Shown: piece after piece, positions 63,481 through 64,000 of the stretch
Layout of the letters: each line of letters starts with the position of its first letter
Position numbering within the stretch: position 1 is the first letter of the stretch
The notes under the pieces: model-generated
What the model was told of the DNA's origin: nothing
Database searches by the model: none
Seen by the model: the letters and a program-made list of their open reading frames with translations, nothing else
Assembly (NCBI GenBank): GCA_050331455.1
Contig: JBHJGV010000048.1
Span: 1-64,000 of the forward strand
DNA: 64,000 nucleotides
Source: CAYUYV01 sp050331455
Lineage (GTDB): Bacteria; Pseudomonadota; Alphaproteobacteria; JAJFIK01
Direction: 5' to 3'
Position numbers and translations under genes: made by a program

Positions 63481-64000
63481 CCCACGGCCTCCTCCAGATT
63501 GGCGGCTTTCGCGCGCTTGTCGACCGCCCGCTTGCGGAACTCCGGACGATCCTGGGGCACATCTTCCCACACGCCGGCCGCATAGCCCTCGCCCACACCG
63601 TCGAAAAAGGCCTTCATCTCGTCGAAGCGGGCCTTGCCGGCCATGGCGGCATTCACGACCTGCGCGAGCGAGCCCGCGCCCGCCGGACCCATCAGGGGAC
63701 GGGCGGAAATCAGATTCGTGAAGTAAAGGCCCGGTGTTCCGCTTTCCTTTGCCTTTTGAACGACAGGCGTGGTGCCGATGGCGAGGTTCGGCTTGAACGC
63801 CTCCATCGCTGCCACGTCCTGCTCCAGGGAGGCGCGATAGGTCACATGGATGCCGCGGGCCTCGAGCCATTCCCGGTCGGGTTCAGACCAGGGCGTGCGC
63901 GGACAGGCGGTGCCCACATAGCGGACATCGGCGCCGCTCTCCACCAGCAGCCGTGCGACCAGCAACTCCGATCCTTCGTAGCCGGACAGCGTAATCCGCC
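63474..64000 (-). CDS. bchY: Chlorophyllide a reductase subunit Y (3' part)
   Basis: The C-terminal about 175 codons of BchY; the 5' end is outside the window. The visible part begins [10 protein letters not shown] and contains [20 protein letters not shown] and [10 protein letters not shown], as in BchY. With BchZ it forms the catalytic heterotetramer. The seven-base overlap with bchZ supports coupled translation. Confidence 0.94.
   Translation of the reverse strand, partial: RITLSGYEGSELLVARLLVESGADVRYVGTACPRTPWSEPDREWLEARGIHVTYRASLEQDVAAMEAFKPNLAIGTTPVVQKAKESGTPGLYFTNLISARPLMGPAGAGSLAQVVNAAMAGKARFDEMKAFFDGVGEGYAAGVWEDVPQDRPEFRKRAVDKRAKAANLEEAVGC

Overview
The window is a piece of a high-GC chromosome from a purple phototrophic alphaproteobacterium. 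The right end carries a type-2 reaction-centre and LH1 operon (bchY-bchZ-pufB-pufA-pufL-pufM-pufC). The left end has lexA, comEC, gltX and gltA close together, a grouping common in alphaproteobacteria. A small DUF6898-type protein, a GAAC-N7-GAAC LexA box and an FNR-type box before hemN fit the same class. The genus cannot be fixed from the sequence alone. No rRNA, tRNA, CRISPR array, transposase or phage gene was seen.

Layout. 1-9.1 kb: direct repeats with palindromes, an AI-2E-type permease, a DUF5690-like transporter broken by an in-frame stop, lexA with an SOS promoter, comEC, an alpha/beta hydrolase and gltX. 9.1-16 kb: gltA, hemN behind an FNR-type box, and a DinG-like Fe-S helicase. 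16-28 kb: secreted proteins, namely a HAD acid phosphatase with a long Ala/Glu/Asp repeat, a tricorn-type protease, a very large ExeM/NucH-type nuclease and an unknown exported protein. 28-34 kb: two acyl-CoA dehydrogenases, then two tandem paralogues of an unrecognised family and a DUF6898 protein. 34-40.5 kb: a three-gene ABC-2 exporter, then a BtuFCD-type cobalamin importer under a clear cobalamin riboswitch. 40.5-49.5 kb: an SGNH lipoprotein, a VanZ-like protein, a flavoprotein, a 1494-residue SGNH/trypsin/L,D-transpeptidase-like/peptidoglycan-binding protein, and a DUF418 membrane protein. 49.7-56.5 kb: cydDC, cbpA-cbpM and an IMP dehydrogenase. 56.6-58.2 kb: an overlapping AAA-ATPase plus small nuclease-like gene pair. 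58.3-64 kb: the puf/bch operon, running leftward.

How the genes work together. The puf/bch genes build the photosynthetic apparatus. hemN (anaerobic porphyrin synthesis) and B12 uptake plausibly support bacteriochlorophyll synthesis, and cydDC supports haem-protein assembly.

The best candidates for something undescribed are the AAA-ATPase/small-protein pair (56583-58204), the 1494-residue multidomain protein (43516-48000) and the tandem paralogue pair (30793-33672). A further recurring pattern is perfect or near-perfect 14-21 bp tandem duplications, several of them sitting exactly at the 3' ends of genes.
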